The notes below the pieces were generated by a model. That model had not been told where the DNA came from and did not search any database. It saw only the letters and a program-made list of their open reading frames with translations. Positions 26,310 through 34,960 of a stretch of 64,000 nucleotides of DNA are shown in pieces (positions within the stretch are counted from its first letter, which is position 1; each line of letters opens with the position of its first letter). Origin of the DNA: Chitinophaga flava (GTDB lineage: Bacteria > Bacteroidota > Bacteroidia > Chitinophagales > Chitinophagaceae); contig NZ_QFFJ01000001.1 of NCBI RefSeq assembly GCF_003308995.1, positions 1,674,001 through 1,738,000 on the forward strand, read 5' to 3'. The translations under genes were made by a program, and so were the position numbers.

Positions 26310-27293
26310 TTAGAACACGATGGACTTCAGTTTAAGTCCGGCCGTTTCATCCAGTCCGCACATGATGTTCATATTCTGCACAGCCTGACCGGAAGCGCCT
26401 TTCAGCAGATTGTCCTCGATAGAGTGAATCACCAGTTTGTTGCCCACTTTCTCCAGTTGTATCAACACCTTGTTGGTATTGACTACCTGCTTCAGGTCTA
26501 TCTGTTTGTCACTGACATGCGTAAAAGGATGACCGGCGTAGAAGTCTTTGTACAGCTGTACTGCTGCCTCCAGTGTCAGGTCGCTTTGCAGGTAAGACGT
26601 TACCCAGATACCTCTGGGGAAATCGCCGCGTACCGGAACAAAGTTCACCTCCTCTGCAAAGCCAGGCTGCAGCTGCTGCAGGCTTCGTCGGATTTCCTTC
26701 AGATGCTGGTGGTTGAGTACTTTGTAGGTTGACATGTTGTTGGCTCTCCAGGTAAAATGCGAAGTAGCCTGCAAGCTTTGACCAGCGCCGGTGGAACCAG
26801 TGATGCCGGTGGTATGTACTTCTTTCAGCAGACCTGCTTTGGCCAGCGGCAGAATACCTAACTGGATAGCAGTAGCAAAACAACCGGGGTTAGCGATATT
26901 GCTGGCCGTTTTGATTTTCTCCCGCTGCAGCTCCGGTAGTCCGTATACGAACTCCCTTTCGCCAACGCTTTCGCCTAAACGAAAATCCTGGCTCAGATCA
27001 ATTATTTTCACATGCGGAGCCACTGGTGTTGCTTCCAGGAATTTTCTGGATTCACCATGCCCCAGACACAGGAACATCACATCAATATCATTGCTCAGTT
27101 CAGCGGTGAAAGAGCGCTCAGTTTCACCCAGTAGGTCGGCATGTACTGCATACAAAGGATTGCCTGCGTTACTACGGCTGTGCACAAACGAAATAGACAC
27201 ATCCGGATGGTTTAATAAAAGCCGGATCATCTCTCCGCCGGTATAGCCAGCCCCTCCAACGATTCCAGCCCTTATCTTTTTATCATTTGCCAT
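26310..27293 (-). CDS. argC: N-acetyl-gamma-glutamyl-phosphate reductase
   Basis: A 327-residue NADPH-dependent reductase. GIVGGAGYTGGEMIRLL is the Rossmann motif, and the catalytic Cys is in NIANPGCFATA. The HHW-equivalent C-terminal half (EVNFVPVRGDFPRGI) is intact. It reduces N-acylglutamyl phosphate to the semialdehyde. It is 15 bp after argG. Confidence 0.95.
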   Translation of the reverse strand: MANDKKIRAGIVGGAGYTGGEMIRLLLNHPDVSISFVHSRSNAGNPLYAVHADLLGETERSFTAELSNDIDVMFLCLGHGESRKFLEATPVAPHVKIIDLSQDFRLGESVGEREFVYGLPELQREKIKTASNIANPGCFATAIQLGILPLAKAGLLKEVHTTGITGSTGAGQSLQATSHFTWRANNMSTYKVLNHQHLKEIRRSLQQLQPGFAEEVNFVPVRGDFPRGIWVTSYLQSDLTLEAAVQLYKDFYAGHPFTHVSDKQIDLKQVVNTNKVLIQLEKVGNKLVIHSIEDNLLKGASGQAVQNMNIMCGLDETAGLKLKSIVF

Positions 27294-27308
27294 GTCGTGA
27301 ATACTTGT

Positions 27309-28499
27309 TTAGATAGATTGTTTAACCTGATGCCAGATCATAGTCTGGTTACCGAAGATTTTGCTGAAGCCTCTTACATCATCACCGCTCCAGCCGCTGT
27401 TCATCTCACCGTATTTACCAAACTTGCTGCTCATCAGATCGTACGGAGACTGGATACCGGTCACCTGGAAGCGGTAAGGCATCAGGGTTACAAATACTTC
27501 ACCGGAAACGTTTTCCTGCGTATGTTGCAGGAAAGCTTCGATATCACGCATTACAGGGTCCATGATCTGACCTTCGTGCATCCAGTTGCCATAGAACTGT
27601 GCCAGCTGGTCTTTCCAGGTCAGCTGCCATTTGGTGAGCACATGTTTTTCGAGGGCGTGGTGTGCTTTGATGATCACCATCGGAGCCGCGGCTTCAAAAC
27701 CTACACGGCCTTTGATACCGATGATGGTATCGCCAACGTGAATATCACGGCCGATAGCAAACGGACCGGCAATCGTTTGTAAATATTGAATCGCTTCTGT
27801 AGGATGCGCGAATTTCTGGTCGTTGATACCAATCAGTTCACCTTTTTCAAAAGTCAGTTTCACTTGTTCTTCTCCTTGTTTGGTCAACTGTGTAGGCCAG
27901 GCTTCTTCCGGCAGCATACCGTTGGAGGTCAGTGTTTCCTTACCACCTACGGAAGTACCCCAAAGGCCTTTGTTGATAGAGTACATAGCCTTTTCGAAGT
28001 TCACTTCTACACCTTTGGAACGCAGGTAGGCAATCTCTTCTTCACGGCTCAGTTTCATATCGCGGATAGGCGTGATGATCTCCACATTCGGGATCATGAT
28101 ATGAAACACCATGTCAAAACGAACCTGGTCGTTGCCAGCACCGGTGCTGCCGTGTGCTACGGCGTCTGCACCCACTTCTTTTACATATTCCGCGATGGCA
28201 AGCGCCTGGCTCATACGCTCAGCACTTACGCTCAGCGGATAGGTATTATTTTTCAGTACATTACCGAAGATCAGGTATTTAATAACGCCATCGTAGTAGG
28301 ATCGGACCGCATTAACAGTCTTGTGACTCTTAACGCCCAGGTTATAAGCACGTTTCTCTATTTCCTGCAGTTCTTCATCCGAAAAACCACCAGTGTTTAC
28401 AATCACCGAATGAACTTCATATCCTTTTTCGTTGGTCAGATATTTAACGCAATAGGAAGTATCAAGTCCTCCGCTGAATCCCAGTACTACTTTTTTCAT
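27309..28499 (-). CDS. argG: Argininosuccinate synthase
   Basis: A 396-residue ATP-dependent ligase joining citrulline and aspartate. The PP-loop FSGGLDTS is at the N-terminus (~9-16). The conserved AHGSTGAGNDQVRF citrulline/aspartate-binding stretch is present, as is YSINKGLWGTS. It is second in the operon, 56 bp after the GNAT gene. Confidence 0.95.
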   Translation of the reverse strand: MKKVVLGFSGGLDTSYCVKYLTNEKGYEVHSVIVNTGGFSDEELQEIEKRAYNLGVKSHKTVNAVRSYYDGVIKYLIFGNVLKNNTYPLSVSAERMSQALAIAEYVKEVGADAVAHGSTGAGNDQVRFDMVFHIMIPNVEIITPIRDMKLSREEEIAYLRSKGVEVNFEKAMYSINKGLWGTSVGGKETLTSNGMLPEEAWPTQLTKQGEEQVKLTFEKGELIGINDQKFAHPTEAIQYLQTIAGPFAIGRDIHVGDTIIGIKGRVGFEAAAPMVIIKAHHALEKHVLTKWQLTWKDQLAQFYGNWMHEGQIMDPVMRDIEAFLQHTQENVSGEVFVTLMPYRFQVTGIQSPYDLMSSKFGKYGEMNSGWSGDDVRGFSKIFGNQTMIWHQVKQSI

Positions 28500-28555
28500 T
28501 TTACGACATCATTTTTTTATTTCCAGAACAAATATTTCAGACAGTTATATAGTGG

Positions 28556-29332
28556 TTAGAACAGGAAGAATTTTTTCCTTGTTCCGGTAGCGCCACCTTC
28601 TTTTTTGCTGTTCAGCAAAACAAATCTTTTAAATCTTAACCAGCGATCGTACAGCTTTATGTTTCCTTTAAATCCACGACGTTTTTTCTCCTGAAGAATC
28701 TGACCTTCAGGCGTTACGGAGAGCTGGTTAACAGGTGCTTCCATTTTCGCTTTGGCATCAGCCATAGCACGCTCTTCCGCTTCTTTCAGTTTTTCAGCGG
28801 GATCGTAGAGCATAGCAGTACAGAGACAGTTCTTCCGTTGTTTGCTGGTGAGAATATCAAAATTGATACAGCTACGGCAACCTTTCCAGAACTCTTCATC
28901 ATCTGTCAGCTCAGAATAGGTAACCGGTTCATATCCCAGTTCGGAGTTGATTTTCATAACGGCCAGTCCTGTAGTAAGACCGAAGATTTTAGACTCGGGG
29001 TACTTTTCGCGTGACAGTTCAAAAATTTTCTTTTTGATGGCTTTGGCTACGCCATGCCCACGGAAAGCAGGATTCACGATCAACCCGGAATTGGCTACAA
29101 ATTTTCCATGTCCCCAGGCTTCTATATAACAAAAGCCCACCCAGTCACCGTTGTCGGTCACTGCAATTACAGCTTTGCCCTCCTGCATTTTAAGCTCTAC
29201 ATATGACGGGGAACGTTTGGCAATACCAGTTCCACGCGCTTTTGCAGACGCTTCCATCTCATCAGTGATGGTCTTTGAATAGTGAATATCGTCAGGTGTA
29301 GCTACCCTAACGATGATATGCTGATTTTCCAA
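28556..29332 (-). CDS. GNAT acyltransferase, probable first-step enzyme of the arg operon
   Basis: A 258-residue protein with an N-terminal GNAT fold (~5-150). The acyl-CoA motif A is VNPAFRGHGVAKAIKKKIFE, and GLTTGLAVMKINSELGYEPV follows. The C-terminal ~100 residues are basic and probably flexible (EKKRRGFKGNIKLYDRWLRF). As first gene of the operon, which has no argA or argJ, it probably makes N-acetyl- or N-succinylglutamate; a similar GNAT leads arg clusters in other Bacteroidota. A Cys cluster near C153-C172 (GCRSC, NCLC) is unexplained. Confidence 0.8.
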   Translation of the reverse strand: MENQHIIVRVATPDDIHYSKTITDEMEASAKARGTGIAKRSPSYVELKMQEGKAVIAVTDNGDWVGFCYIEAWGHGKFVANSGLIVNPAFRGHGVAKAIKKKIFELSREKYPESKIFGLTTGLAVMKINSELGYEPVTYSELTDDEEFWKGCRSCINFDILTSKQRKNCLCTAMLYDPAEKLKEAEERAMADAKAKMEAPVNQLSVTPEGQILQEKKRRGFKGNIKLYDRWLRFKRFVLLNSKKEGGATGTRKKFFLF

Positions 29333-29608
29333 CTTTTAAAATTGAAATCGTGAACCAATAAACTACATTGAAGACTTCCATTACTGGAACATCACCAGGA
29401 ATGGGAGTCCTGGCGCGATAGCGGTTGTTATATGACAAGCGCTATCAAATCCTGGGTCGTCGGGAAAGGAATCTAAAGACATTGAACCCAACAGAATATA
29501 CCCCTTTCTGTAAAGCGGGATGATATGCGGAGATGTTGGTATGAGTTGCGTTTTTTTCCAACTTCAGTTCAGCGTTAAATTGTTATAAATATTGTCTTTA
29601 GTTTAGAT
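29333..29608 (-). promoter_or_regulatory. Long structured leader of the arginine operon
   Basis: About 275 nt separate the predicted transcription start from the GNAT ATG at 29332. Two hairpins stand out: GATAGCG/CGCTATC (29417-29423 with 29440-29446, with an inner 4-bp helix) and CCAGGA/TCCTGG (29395-29400 with 29408-29413). A short open frame of about 35 codons also runs through this leader but is not arginine-rich, so a classical attenuation peptide is not supported. No T tract follows the second hairpin. Confidence 0.5.
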
Positions 29609-29614
29609 TATCCG

Positions 29615-29643
29615 CAAAGTTATAACAATATCTTTTTAATCAA
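29615..29643 (-). promoter_or_regulatory. Promoter of the arginine operon
   Basis: On the minus strand TTG (29643-29641), an 18-nt spacer and TAACTTTG (29622-29615) match the Bacteroidota -33/-7 consensus. The spacer length equals that of the lipoprotein promoter at 4801-4830. Confidence 0.68.
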
Positions 29644-29686
29644 TCGAATTTTTTTTGGAAGTTATAGTTTTTTTTCAAACCGTTAA

Positions 29687-29729
29687 CAAAAAGGCGGCTG
29701 CGCCCAACTTGTCAGGGGCCAGCCGCCTT
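29687..29729 (-). terminator. Terminator of the fucosidase gene
   Basis: AAGGCGGCTG (29691-29700) pairs with CAGCCGCCTT (29720-29729) over 10 bp. On the minus strand it is followed by T5, about 20 bp past the fucosidase stop. Confidence 0.85.
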
Positions 29730-29749
29730 ATACTTTAAAGAATTATCTA

Positions 29750-31807
29750 TTATCTGGTGATCACACTCAGCTCTGCAATACTTGCCCGGCTCTCTTTTTC
29801 TGTAGCAGGAGTAAGTGCCACCAGGCGGACAAACCTGGCCGCTACCGGTGCAAAGCTCACCTTCTGTGGAACCGGGTTATTTTTGATATTGGCGAAACTG
29901 CCTGTGGCTGCAGGCTGTCCCCAGTTTTTTCCATCTGCACTGGTATAAAAAGCGTAACCATATATCACTCCACCGATGTGATCGTTGGTAGTAGGTGTGT
30001 AGGTAAACCCTTTCAGCGTCAGGGTTTCACCGAGGTCTACTTCCAGCTGATGCGGATATTGGGCAATCTTCTCAGACACCCATACAGTAGTTGTATTGCC
30101 GTCTATAGCTTTGGCTGCGTCTGCATTGCCAGCCGGAGCCGTCACCTGCCATTTGGCCGGCGCCACGTCAAAGTCAGCTGTCACTTCCGGACTGGCTGCG
30201 TTCGTTTTTCTCAGGAATGCTCTGGCTTTCACCACGCCGCCACCGGGCAGGCTGATCTGTGTTTTCGGAACATACAGCGGAGCATTCAGTGCTGGTGTGG
30301 TGCCATCTGTAGTATAATGTATTTCCGGATCAGCAGAGGCCGCGGTGATGGTCACCTGTCCGTCCTTACTGCGGTGGATCTCGGGTGTGGCCAGCATACC
30401 GGGCGCTTCGTACAACTGCACTTCACTGATCACCGGACAAGCTTTGGCATCTGTTATATTAATATATACCTCAGTAGTGGTATAGTCCGGCAGGCGCAGG
30501 ATACGTTTGTGTCCTATAGTGGTTTCACGCGCGATCTCTTTTCGCTTACCGTTCTCGAGGATGTCTACGCTGAAAGCTTCGACACGCTGACCGAGAGCGA
30601 TGTATTCCTGCAGCACCAAACGGTTAAAGGTAACTGGTTTCGGGAAAGACAGTTTGATGGTGGTTTTGGTGACGTTATTGGCGGTAGCCCAGTAAGTACT
30701 GTTGTTGCCATCTGTCAGATGAGCCACTTTAACCTCTGCGGTATTTTTACGTGTATCCGTTGCCGTTACTACCGCTTTTTTAGCCAGGTTATTTTTAAAG
30801 GAAGCGTCCAGCACTTTGCGGAGTTCCATCAGACGGGTGGAGTCGTTGGGATGGATTAATCCTTCACGGTCGATGGGCACGTTGAGGATCAGGTTGCCGT
30901 TGCGGCCTACGGAACCGTAGTAAATATCCAGCAGTGTGTTAACGGATTTCACTTTGTCATCTGTTTCAGGGCTGTAGAACCATCCCGGGCGGATAGATAC
31001 GTCGCATTCTGCGGGCACCCATTTTTCGCCTTCTTCATTGCCTTCGTTGAGGGATTTGGTGGGAGGGCCACCAAGGCCTGGTGAGAAACCTTTTACGTTG
31101 AGCGTGCTCCAGTTGGTAGTGCCGGCGATGCCGTTTTCATTGCCTACCCAGCGGCAGCCAGGGCCCACGTCGCTGAAGATCACGGCGTTGGGCTGGTTTT
31201 TATATACCACTTTGTGGAACAGGTCCCAGTCATAAGGTTGTTTGACATTACCGCCATTGGCGCCGTCGAACCACTGTTCGAAAACGGGGCCGTAGCTGGA
31301 GAGCACCTCATTTAAGGTGTTGGCAAATACCTGGTTGTAATTGGCGGTGCCATACTCCGGATGGTTACGATCCCACGGAGAGAGATATACGCCAAACTTC
31401 AGCCCGTATTCCTTACAGGCAGCAGACAATTCTGCGAGCACATCACCCTTACCATTTTTCCAGGCACTTTCCCTAACGGTGTGGGTGCTGTATTTGCTGG
31501 GCCACAAACAAAAACCGTCGTGGTGTTTGGCTGTGATCACAATTCCTTTCATACCGGCCAATTTGGCGGTACGGGCCCATTGACGGGCATCGAGGCGGGT
31601 AGGATTAAATACTTTCGGATCTTCATCCCCATGTCCCCATTCCTTGTTGGTAAAGGTGTTGGGGCCAAAGTGGATGAACATGTAATATTCCATGTCATTC
31701 CAGGCTACCTGCGCTTTGGACGGCAACGCGCCATAGGGCTGTATTTTCTGTGCCATGGCCATACTGCAGGTCAGCAAACCGGCTAATACTAAATTGGTCT
31801 TTTTCAT
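29750..31807 (-). CDS. Alpha-L-fucosidase, GH29, with C-terminal carbohydrate-binding modules
   Basis: A 685-residue secreted enzyme. The ATG at 31807 gives a clean signal peptide (MKKTNLVLAGLLTCSMAMAQ); an in-frame upstream ATG would add a charged extension. The GH29 barrel spans ~25-350 (MFIHFGPNTFTNKEWG, GIVITAKHHDGFCLWPS). The likely nucleophile is D181 in QWFDGANGG. C-terminal parts are a discoidin-like module (~370-480), a chitobiase-type Ig domain (~490-560, PEIHYTTDGTTPALNAPLY) and a second F5/8-type module (~570-685). It removes terminal fucose from glycans in the periplasm or outside. It is divergent from the GH109 gene, with 260 bp between that should hold both promoters. Confidence 0.93.
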   Translation of the reverse strand: MKKTNLVLAGLLTCSMAMAQKIQPYGALPSKAQVAWNDMEYYMFIHFGPNTFTNKEWGHGDEDPKVFNPTRLDARQWARTAKLAGMKGIVITAKHHDGFCLWPSKYSTHTVRESAWKNGKGDVLAELSAACKEYGLKFGVYLSPWDRNHPEYGTANYNQVFANTLNEVLSSYGPVFEQWFDGANGGNVKQPYDWDLFHKVVYKNQPNAVIFSDVGPGCRWVGNENGIAGTTNWSTLNVKGFSPGLGGPPTKSLNEGNEEGEKWVPAECDVSIRPGWFYSPETDDKVKSVNTLLDIYYGSVGRNGNLILNVPIDREGLIHPNDSTRLMELRKVLDASFKNNLAKKAVVTATDTRKNTAEVKVAHLTDGNNSTYWATANNVTKTTIKLSFPKPVTFNRLVLQEYIALGQRVEAFSVDILENGKRKEIARETTIGHKRILRLPDYTTTEVYINITDAKACPVISEVQLYEAPGMLATPEIHRSKDGQVTITAASADPEIHYTTDGTTPALNAPLYVPKTQISLPGGGVVKARAFLRKTNAASPEVTADFDVAPAKWQVTAPAGNADAAKAIDGNTTTVWVSEKIAQYPHQLEVDLGETLTLKGFTYTPTTNDHIGGVIYGYAFYTSADGKNWGQPAATGSFANIKNNPVPQKVSFAPVAARFVRLVALTPATEKESRASIAELSVITR

Positions 31808-32067
31808 TTCACTGGATAAATTACGGATAACTGATCTTCTCAATGCCTTCACGCGATTTAATGTCAGCGAAGATAATCATCCTTCTCACCCGGAGCTGAT
31901 CCGCTATTCTCCTTTCTTAATTGAATATTAACCTGCAACTGCTTGCACTTTCTGCCGTTTATCACAAAAATGTAAGAAAATGGGACAGGCTGTTGGTTTA
32001 CACGACACAAAATTTATAAATTTAGTCCCTCCAACGTATTCTTTTATACGCTATTAAAAACTGAACA

Positions 32068-33462
32068 ATGAATAAACAACCACTGCATCGCAGAAGTTTT
32101 CTCAAAAACACGGCGGCCGCAGGTATAGGACTCTCTATGCTCGGCTCCTCTGCAAAACTATTTGCCAACGAAAAGAAACCCAAAGTAAGAATTGGCCTTA
32201 TCGGCGTAGGCGCCCGCGGTCTGGGTCACCTCAGCCTCTGCCTCCACAGGGAAGACGTAGAGGTGGTAGCTTTCGCTGATCCTGATACTGCGTTTACCGT
32301 GCCTAAGGCAAGAGATATGATCACCAAAGTATATGGCGGCAAAAAGAAAGTGGCTGAATACACCAATGGTCCGGATGATTTCCGTAACATGCTGAAAAGA
32401 GATGACATCGATGCGGTGATCATCGCTACTCCCTGGGAATGGCATACCATCATGGCCGTTGCTGCCATGAAAGCCGGCAAAACCCCTGCAGTAGAAGTAT
32501 GCGGTGCCTCTGATATCCAGGAATGCTGGGAACTGGTTAACACCAGCGAAGCTACCGGCATACCTGTATTTGGTATGGAAAACGTATGTTACCGCAGAGA
32601 TGTGATGGCAGTACTCAACATGGTACGCCAGGGCCTCTTCGGTGAAATCACCCACCTGCAGGGCGGATACCAGCACGATCTGCGTCCGGTTAAATTCAAC
32701 GACGGCAAACAATATTACGGCGGTGGCGTGGAGTTCGGCGATAACGCACTCTCTGAAGCTAAATGGAGAACCAACCACTCCGTTTACCGCAATGCTGACC
32801 TCTACCCTTCCCATGGCCTCGGCCCTATCGGCAACGTGATCAACATGAACCGCGGCAACCGCCTCCTGACCATCTCTTCTGTGGCCACCAAAGCACGCGG
32901 TCTGCATAAATATATCGTTGACAACAGCAACGAAAATCATCCAAACGCCAAAGTAAAATTCAAACTGGGTGATATCGTTTCTTCCCTGATCACCACCAAC
33001 AACGGCGAAACCATCATGCTGTCCCACGACACCAACTCACCACGCCCCTACTCCCTGAACTTCCGCGTTCAAGGTACCAACGGCCTGTGGATGGATGATC
33101 AGGACTCCGTATATATTGAAAAGAAAAGCCCGCATGATCAGTGGGAAAATACTGGCAAACCAGAAGATGCCAACAGCTACTTCGGTAAATACGACCACCC
33201 GCTGTGGAAACGTTATGCCAACGACGCCAAAGGCGCAGGCCACGGCGGTATGGACTGGTACGTACTCAACTCCTTCGTGGAAAGTATCAAACGTGGCGCT
33301 CCTTATCAGCTCGACGTTTACGATATGGCCACCTGGTATGCTATCACTCCGCTGAGTGAACAGTCTATCCTCGAAGGCGGCGGCGTTCAGTACATCCCCG
33401 ACTTCACCCGCGGTCGCTGGATGAACAGAAAACCAATCTTCGGCCTGGACGACCAATACTAA
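32068..33462 (+). CDS. Alpha-N-acetylgalactosaminidase, GH109-type (Gfo/Idh/MocA fold)
   Basis: A 464-residue protein. It has a Tat-type signal (HRRSFLKNTAAAGIGLSML), then an NAD-binding Rossmann domain (IGLIGVGARGLGHLSL) and a Gfo/Idh/MocA C-terminal domain. Stretches such as ENVCYRRDVMAVLNMVRQG, YQHDLRP, KWRTNH, RGNRLL and GAGHGGMDW match what I remember of the Elizabethkingia GH109 enzyme that removes alpha-GalNAc by an NAD-dependent redox elimination mechanism. That makes GH109 more specific than a generic oxidoreductase call. Tat export would allow folding with NAD inside the cell first. A very strong hairpin lies after the stop. Confidence 0.88.
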   Translation: MNKQPLHRRSFLKNTAAAGIGLSMLGSSAKLFANEKKPKVRIGLIGVGARGLGHLSLCLHREDVEVVAFADPDTAFTVPKARDMITKVYGGKKKVAEYTNGPDDFRNMLKRDDIDAVIIATPWEWHTIMAVAAMKAGKTPAVEVCGASDIQECWELVNTSEATGIPVFGMENVCYRRDVMAVLNMVRQGLFGEITHLQGGYQHDLRPVKFNDGKQYYGGGVEFGDNALSEAKWRTNHSVYRNADLYPSHGLGPIGNVINMNRGNRLLTISSVATKARGLHKYIVDNSNENHPNAKVKFKLGDIVSSLITTNNGETIMLSHDTNSPRPYSLNFRVQGTNGLWMDDQDSVYIEKKSPHDQWENTGKPEDANSYFGKYDHPLWKRYANDAKGAGHGGMDWYVLNSFVESIKRGAPYQLDVYDMATWYAITPLSEQSILEGGGVQYIPDFTRGRWMNRKPIFGLDDQY

Positions 33463-33464
33463 CG

Positions 33465-33663
33465 GTGATAAATACTGATACCGCTGATGCTCCTGATAAA
33501 CGGAGATCATAGCGAAGATAAAAGAGAAGCCCGCATTGATATAAAATCAATGCGGGCTTCTCTTTTATCTCTTATAAATATTGATTAGCAAAAAATCAAT
33601 CCACACTTATCTCCACTTTTATCTTCGCTCATCAGGAAAATCAGCGGTATCAGTATTTATCAC
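33465..33663. repeat. Imperfect ~60-bp inverted duplication spanning the GH109-galK junction
   Basis: The 24 bp at 33465-33488 are the exact reverse complement of 33640-33663. Shorter matches continue inward: 33491-33497 with 33631-33637, and 33511-33524 with 33616-33629 (14 bp exact). The left arm begins 2 bp after the GH109 stop. The right arm forms the last ~15 codons and stop of galK. The terminator hairpin sits in the middle. Either an inverted duplication or a repeat element has been incorporated into the galK 3' end. Confidence 0.85.
33516..33570. terminator. Very long bidirectional terminator hairpin
   Basis: A perfect 25-bp stem (33516-33540 with 33546-33570) with a 5-nt loop and a GC-rich GAAGCCCGCATTGAT core. 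It lies between the convergent GH109 and galK genes and can serve both. Confidence 0.88.
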
Positions 33664-34794
33664 AGTCCCGTTTTGAATGGTCGTCACATATATTTCCGGT
33701 GCTTTACCATACTGCTGCTGATAACGGTCTGTCACAAAAGAGCGGAACTCTTCCACTTTATCTTGCCTTACCAGGTTGATGGTACAGCCGCCGAAGCCAC
33801 CTCCCATTACGCGGGCACCAGTCACTTCTTCCCGCTCTTTGGCCAGTGATACGAGGAAGTCCAGTTCAGGGCAGCTCACTTCATAGAGGCTGCTAAGTCC
33901 TTCATGGGTGGCGTACATCAGTTGACCGAAGGTTTTCAGATCTCCTGCTTTCAACAGTGTGGTTGCATCCTGTACGCGTTGGATCTCTTCTATCACATAT
34001 TTACAGCGATCATATACTTTGGCAGGCAACTGCGTACGTACCGCTTCCAGCATGGGAAGGGTAGCATCACGTAAGGATTTCACCTCCGGATGCAGTACCT
34101 GTATGGCTTTCACACCTTCTTCACATTGATGGCGGCGCACATTATATTCTGAGCTGGCCAGAGAATGGTGCACCATAGAGTTACACAGCACAATACGATA
34201 ATCAGGAAAATCGAATGGGAAATACTCATACTCCAGACTGCGGCAGTCCAGGCGTACCACCTGATCTTTTTTGCCATGCAGGTTGGCAAACTGATCCATG
34301 ATACCACATTTCACGCCGGGAAAAGAATGTTCAGCACGCTGGCCCAACAGCGCCATTTCCATGCGGCTCATGCCGTACCGGAAGATATGGTCCAGTGCTG
34401 CTACCAGCCCACCTTCTACCGCTGCGGAAGAAGACAAGCCTGCACCTACCGGGATATCACCAGCGATCACACAGTCGAAGCCTTCAACGGGGTAATTGCC
34501 CTGCTGCAGCTGATATACCACACCCATCAGGTAGTTGATCCATCCGGGAGTAGGTACTACATGCTCCAGATCAAAGGAAACGGTTTCATTGGTGAAAACC
34601 GCATGTACATTACATTTCCTGGTATTGTTTAACGCTACGGCATAAACGATTTTTTTATCGATAGCGGCGGGCAGTACAAAACCGTCGTTGTAGTCAGTAT
34701 GTTCACCAATGAGGTTAATTCTTCCGGGGGATACTACTATCAGTGGCTCTTTTCCAAATAACGTGATGAATTTCTCCCTTGTTTGCTGTATCAT
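33619..34794 (-). CDS. galK: Galactokinase
   Basis: A 391-residue GHMP kinase that phosphorylates galactose at C1. The galactokinase signature GRINLIGEHTDYNDG, the ATP motif PVGAGLSSSAAVEGG and the C-terminal GGGFGGCTINLV motif are all intact. The final ~15 residues (INTDTADFPDERR region) are encoded by the right arm of an inverted repeat and look like an addition to the normal family C-terminus. It is 166 bp downstream of an FHS sugar permease gene on the same strand, but a terminator lies between them. Confidence 0.95.
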   Translation of the reverse strand: MIQQTREKFITLFGKEPLIVVSPGRINLIGEHTDYNDGFVLPAAIDKKIVYAVALNNTRKCNVHAVFTNETVSFDLEHVVPTPGWINYLMGVVYQLQQGNYPVEGFDCVIAGDIPVGAGLSSSAAVEGGLVAALDHIFRYGMSRMEMALLGQRAEHSFPGVKCGIMDQFANLHGKKDQVVRLDCRSLEYEYFPFDFPDYRIVLCNSMVHHSLASSEYNVRRHQCEEGVKAIQVLHPEVKSLRDATLPMLEAVRTQLPAKVYDRCKYVIEEIQRVQDATTLLKAGDLKTFGQLMYATHEGLSSLYEVSCPELDFLVSLAKEREEVTGARVMGGGFGGCTINLVRQDKVEEFRSFVTDRYQQQYGKAPEIYVTTIQNGTVINTDTADFPDERR

Positions 34795-34875
34795 TCAAAA
34801 GATATTAAACGTAAATTTTACGCCTAAAATAATATAAAAACATTTACGATTCAGGGATTTTTGATACTGATATTT

Positions 34876-34924
34876 AAAAAAAAATGCAGCGAAGACCTTA
34901 ACGGTCATCATCGCTGCATTTTTA
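34876..34924 (-). terminator. Terminator of the FHS sugar permease gene
   Basis: ATGCAGCGA (34884-34892) pairs with TCGCTGCAT (34911-34919), extended by A/T arms, with an inner GACC/GGTC helix. On the minus strand it is followed by a long T run. It lies ~35 bp past the permease stop and ahead of galK. Confidence 0.85.
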
Positions 34925-34960
34925 AATATCTAAACTGTAAATCCTTATATCAAAAAATCC

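Noticed and set aside
29380..29470. An arginine attenuation leader peptide inside the arg leader
   Set aside because: The short frame starting near 29482 on the minus strand contains no arginine run, and no terminator T tract follows the hairpins.
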